From the NCBI RefSeq assembly GCF_024204685.1, contig NZ_CP100350.1:310001-374000 (forward strand): a stretch of DNA of 64,000 nucleotides, in the 5' to 3' direction. The notes below the pieces were generated by a model. It was not told the DNA's origin, did no database searches, and was given only the letters and a program-made list of their open reading frames with translations. The position numbers and the translations under genes were made by a program. Every line of letters begins with the position of its first letter. Within the stretch, counting starts at the first letter, position 1. Below are positions 62,482 through 64,000 of the stretch, piece after piece. The DNA comes from Gilvimarinus sp. DA14. Its GTDB lineage: Bacteria; Pseudomonadota; Gammaproteobacteria; Pseudomonadales; Cellvibrionaceae.

Positions 62482-63225
62482 ATGCCCAACCCCCGCGATA
62501 AGAAATACAAGCGTATTTTGCTGAAATTAAGTGGTGAAGAGTTAATGGGGGCCGAGGGCTTTGGTATTGATCCCAAGGTGCTGGACAAAATGGCGCTGGA
62601 AATTGGTCAGCTAGTGGGTATTGGTGTACAGGTGGGGCTGGTGATCGGCGGCGGCAATCTGTTCCGCGGTGCGGCGCTCAGTGCCGCTGGCCTGGATCGC
62701 GTAACCGGCGACCACATGGGTATGCTGGCCACAGTGATGAATGCGCTGGCTATGCGCGATGCGCTGGAGCGCTCCAATATTTCCTCGCGGGTTATGTCCG
62801 CCATTCCCATGAGCGGTATCGTGGAGCACTACGACCGCCGCCACGCCATCCGCTGCTTGAATGCAGGCGAGGTGGTGATCTTCTCCGCCGGCACTGGCAA
62901 CCCCTTCTTTACCACCGATTCGGCCGCCTGTTTGCGCGGCATTGAAGTGGAAGCGGACATAGTGCTCAAGGCCACCAAAGTGGATGGTGTGTACACCGAT
63001 GATCCGATGAAAGTGGCCGACGCCACCAAGTATGATCGCCTTACCTACGACAAGGTGCTGGAAGATAAACTGGGGGTAATGGATTTGACCGCGATTTGCC
63101 TGTGCCGCGAGCACGACATGCCGGTGCGGGTATTTCGCATGAATAAAAGTGGTGCCCTGCTCAATATAGTAGTGGGCAGCAACGAGGGTACATTAATAGA
63201 AGAGGGTAGCTCCCATGTTGAATGA
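62482..63225 (+). CDS. pyrH: UMP kinase
   Basis: 247 residues from the ATG at 62482 (AGGAG 7 bp upstream); the frame back to 62368 crosses the terminator. Amino acid kinase fold: [60 protein letters not shown]. Phosphorylates UMP to UDP in the cytoplasm, usually as a hexamer controlled by GTP and UTP. Overlaps frr by 11 bp. Confidence 0.97.
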   Translation: MPNPRDKKYKRILLKLSGEELMGAEGFGIDPKVLDKMALEIGQLVGIGVQVGLVIGGGNLFRGAALSAAGLDRVTGDHMGMLATVMNALAMRDALERSNISSRVMSAIPMSGIVEHYDRRHAIRCLNAGEVVIFSAGTGNPFFTTDSAACLRGIEVEADIVLKATKVDGVYTDDPMKVADATKYDRLTYDKVLEDKLGVMDLTAICLCREHDMPVRVFRMNKSGALLNIVVGSNEGTLIEEGSSHVE

Positions 63226-63772
63226 TTTGAAAAAAGACGCCGACGACCGTATGAAAAAAGCCCTGCAAGCGATGGGCAATAGCATGAACAAAATCCGCAC
63301 TGGTCGCGCGCACCCGAGCCTGCTGGAAGGCTTGACCGTGTCTTACTACGGTTCTGAAACGCCTTTGTCACAGGTGGCGAATATCACCGTTGAAGATGCT
63401 CGCACCCTGTCGGTTAAGCCTTGGGAGAAGCAGCTGGTTCCGGAAATCGAAAAAGCGATCATGAAATCGGATTTGGGGCTCAACCCCTCCACCGCTGGTG
63501 AAAATATCCGCATTCCGCTGCCCATGCTGACCGAGGAAACTCGTAAGGGTTATATCAAGCAGGCGCGTGCCGAAGCTGAAAATGGCCGTGTGGCTATTCG
63601 CAACGTGCGCCGCGATGTGCTGTCCGATGTTAAATCTCTGCTGAAAGAAAAAGAGATTACTGAAGATGAAGATCGTCGCATGCAGGATGATATTCAGAAA
63701 ATTACCGATAAGTATGTGGCTGAAGTCGACAAGGCTCTGGCGCAGAAAGAAGAAGAGCTGATGACCGTATAA
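63215..63772 (+). CDS. frr: Ribosome recycling factor
   Basis: 185 residues. N-terminal helix ([20 protein letters not shown]) and [20 protein letters not shown], then [20 protein letters not shown] and [20 protein letters not shown]. Splits the post-termination ribosome with EF-G. AGAGGGT precedes the ATG within pyrH, so it is coupled to it. Confidence 0.98.
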   Translation: MLNDLKKDADDRMKKALQAMGNSMNKIRTGRAHPSLLEGLTVSYYGSETPLSQVANITVEDARTLSVKPWEKQLVPEIEKAIMKSDLGLNPSTAGENIRIPLPMLTEETRKGYIKQARAEAENGRVAIRNVRRDVLSDVKSLLKEKEITEDEDRRMQDDIQKITDKYVAEVDKALAQKEEELMTV

Positions 63773-63807
63773 GGTCCGGCTGCGGCCGACGTAAAATAAT
63801 GGGCCCG

Positions 63808-63832
63808 AGCGCCCGGCTATTGGCCGGGCGCT
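63808..63832 (+). other. Perfect GC-rich hairpin between frr and uppS
   Basis: AGCGCCCGGC-TATTG-GCCGGGCGCT, a 10 bp perfect stem. No T run follows, so it is more likely a stability or pause element than a terminator. Confidence 0.55.
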
Positions 63833-63881
63833 GCTGTAAAGAGGGCCGACAATGGGCAGTCTTATCGCCCCGGAGTGAAGT

Positions 63882-64000
63882 GTGACCGGCAGTTCTCTAC
63901 GTCATATCGCCATTATCATGGATGGCAACAATCGCTGGGCTAAACAGCGCAATCTGTCTGGTATTGCCGGGCACCGTGAAGGGGTAGAGCGCATCCGCGA
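63882..64000 (+). CDS. uppS: Undecaprenyl diphosphate synthase, 5' part (cut by window edge)
   Basis: The open frame from GTG at 63882 gives [20 protein letters not shown], then [19 protein letters not shown], the N-terminus of UppS with the catalytic Asp and phosphate-binding [14 protein letters not shown] precedes it. Carrier-lipid synthesis for the cell wall; the rest lies outside. The order frr-uppS is the normal one. Confidence 0.93.
   Translation, partial: MTGSSLRHIAIIMDGNNRWAKQRNLSGIAGHREGVERIR

Overview
The window looks like a chromosomal segment of a free-living, polysaccharide-degrading gammaproteobacterium, most likely of the Cellvibrionaceae/Cellvibrionales (Saccharophagus, Teredinibacter, Simiduia and Gilvimarinus are the kind of relatives I have in mind). 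The reasons are the Pseudomonas-like gene orders (rpsB-tsf-pyrH-frr-uppS beside map-glnD-dapC-nth-yffB-dapD), a DUF6231 protein, the 1598-residue NAD-glutamate dehydrogenase, a lipoprotein GH9 glycanase and a mannonate dehydratase. The assignment is an inference from protein memory; no search was run.

Layout. 1-8.1 kb: the 3' end of a helical-repeat protein, a DEAD-box RNA helicase, a winged-helix-like protein next to a HIT hydrolase, a membrane-anchored GltS-like FMN protein with a DUF3806 partner, and two small membrane proteins. A ~210 bp interspersed repeat occurs at both ends of this block in opposite orientation. 8.1-12.6 kb is accessory in character: a frameshifted repeat-protein gene, a hipBA-type toxin-antitoxin pair with operator-like palindromes, a DUF6231 gene, a zinc-ribbon gene broken at a G6 run, and a CPBP protease. 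12.7-23.6 kb (all minus strand): the GH9 glycanase, then a tightly coupled Bat/MoxR operon (moxR, DUF58, DUF4381, batA, batB-C fusion, batD) that ends in a site-2-protease-like M50 gene.

23.7-41.2 kb: a 275 bp palindromic MITE-like element directly before the NAD-glutamate dehydrogenase gene, a succinate-semialdehyde dehydrogenase gene, a DUF2835 gene, pyrD, rmf on the opposite strand, rlmKL, and an ABC exporter whose predicted TTG start lies 2 bp from a second, architecturally similar MITE. Two small envelope proteins and a pirin/azoreductase/LysR cluster follow. 41.5-46.1 kb: an RND efflux pair with a small lipoprotein. 46.2-53.6 kb: a small secreted protein, valS, an unknown membrane protein, a two-domain methyltransferase (phosphoethanolamine-methyltransferase-like plus CmoA-like) and dapD/yffB. 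53.7-64 kb: nth, dapC, glnD, map, uxuA, then rpsB, tsf, pyrH, frr and the start of uppS.

Themes. Nitrogen and amino-acid metabolism (NAD-GDH, GabD-like, GlnD, DapC, DapD), translation and ribosome maintenance (DeaD, RlmKL, RMF, ValS, S2, EF-Ts, RRF, Map) and envelope processes (Bat operon, RND, ABC exporter, M50, CPBP) dominate. The least explained items are the two double-hairpin MITEs at gene starts, the paired interspersed repeat, the methyltransferase fusion, and two genes each apparently lacking one base. I found no tRNA, rRNA, CRISPR array, prophage or complete insertion sequence.
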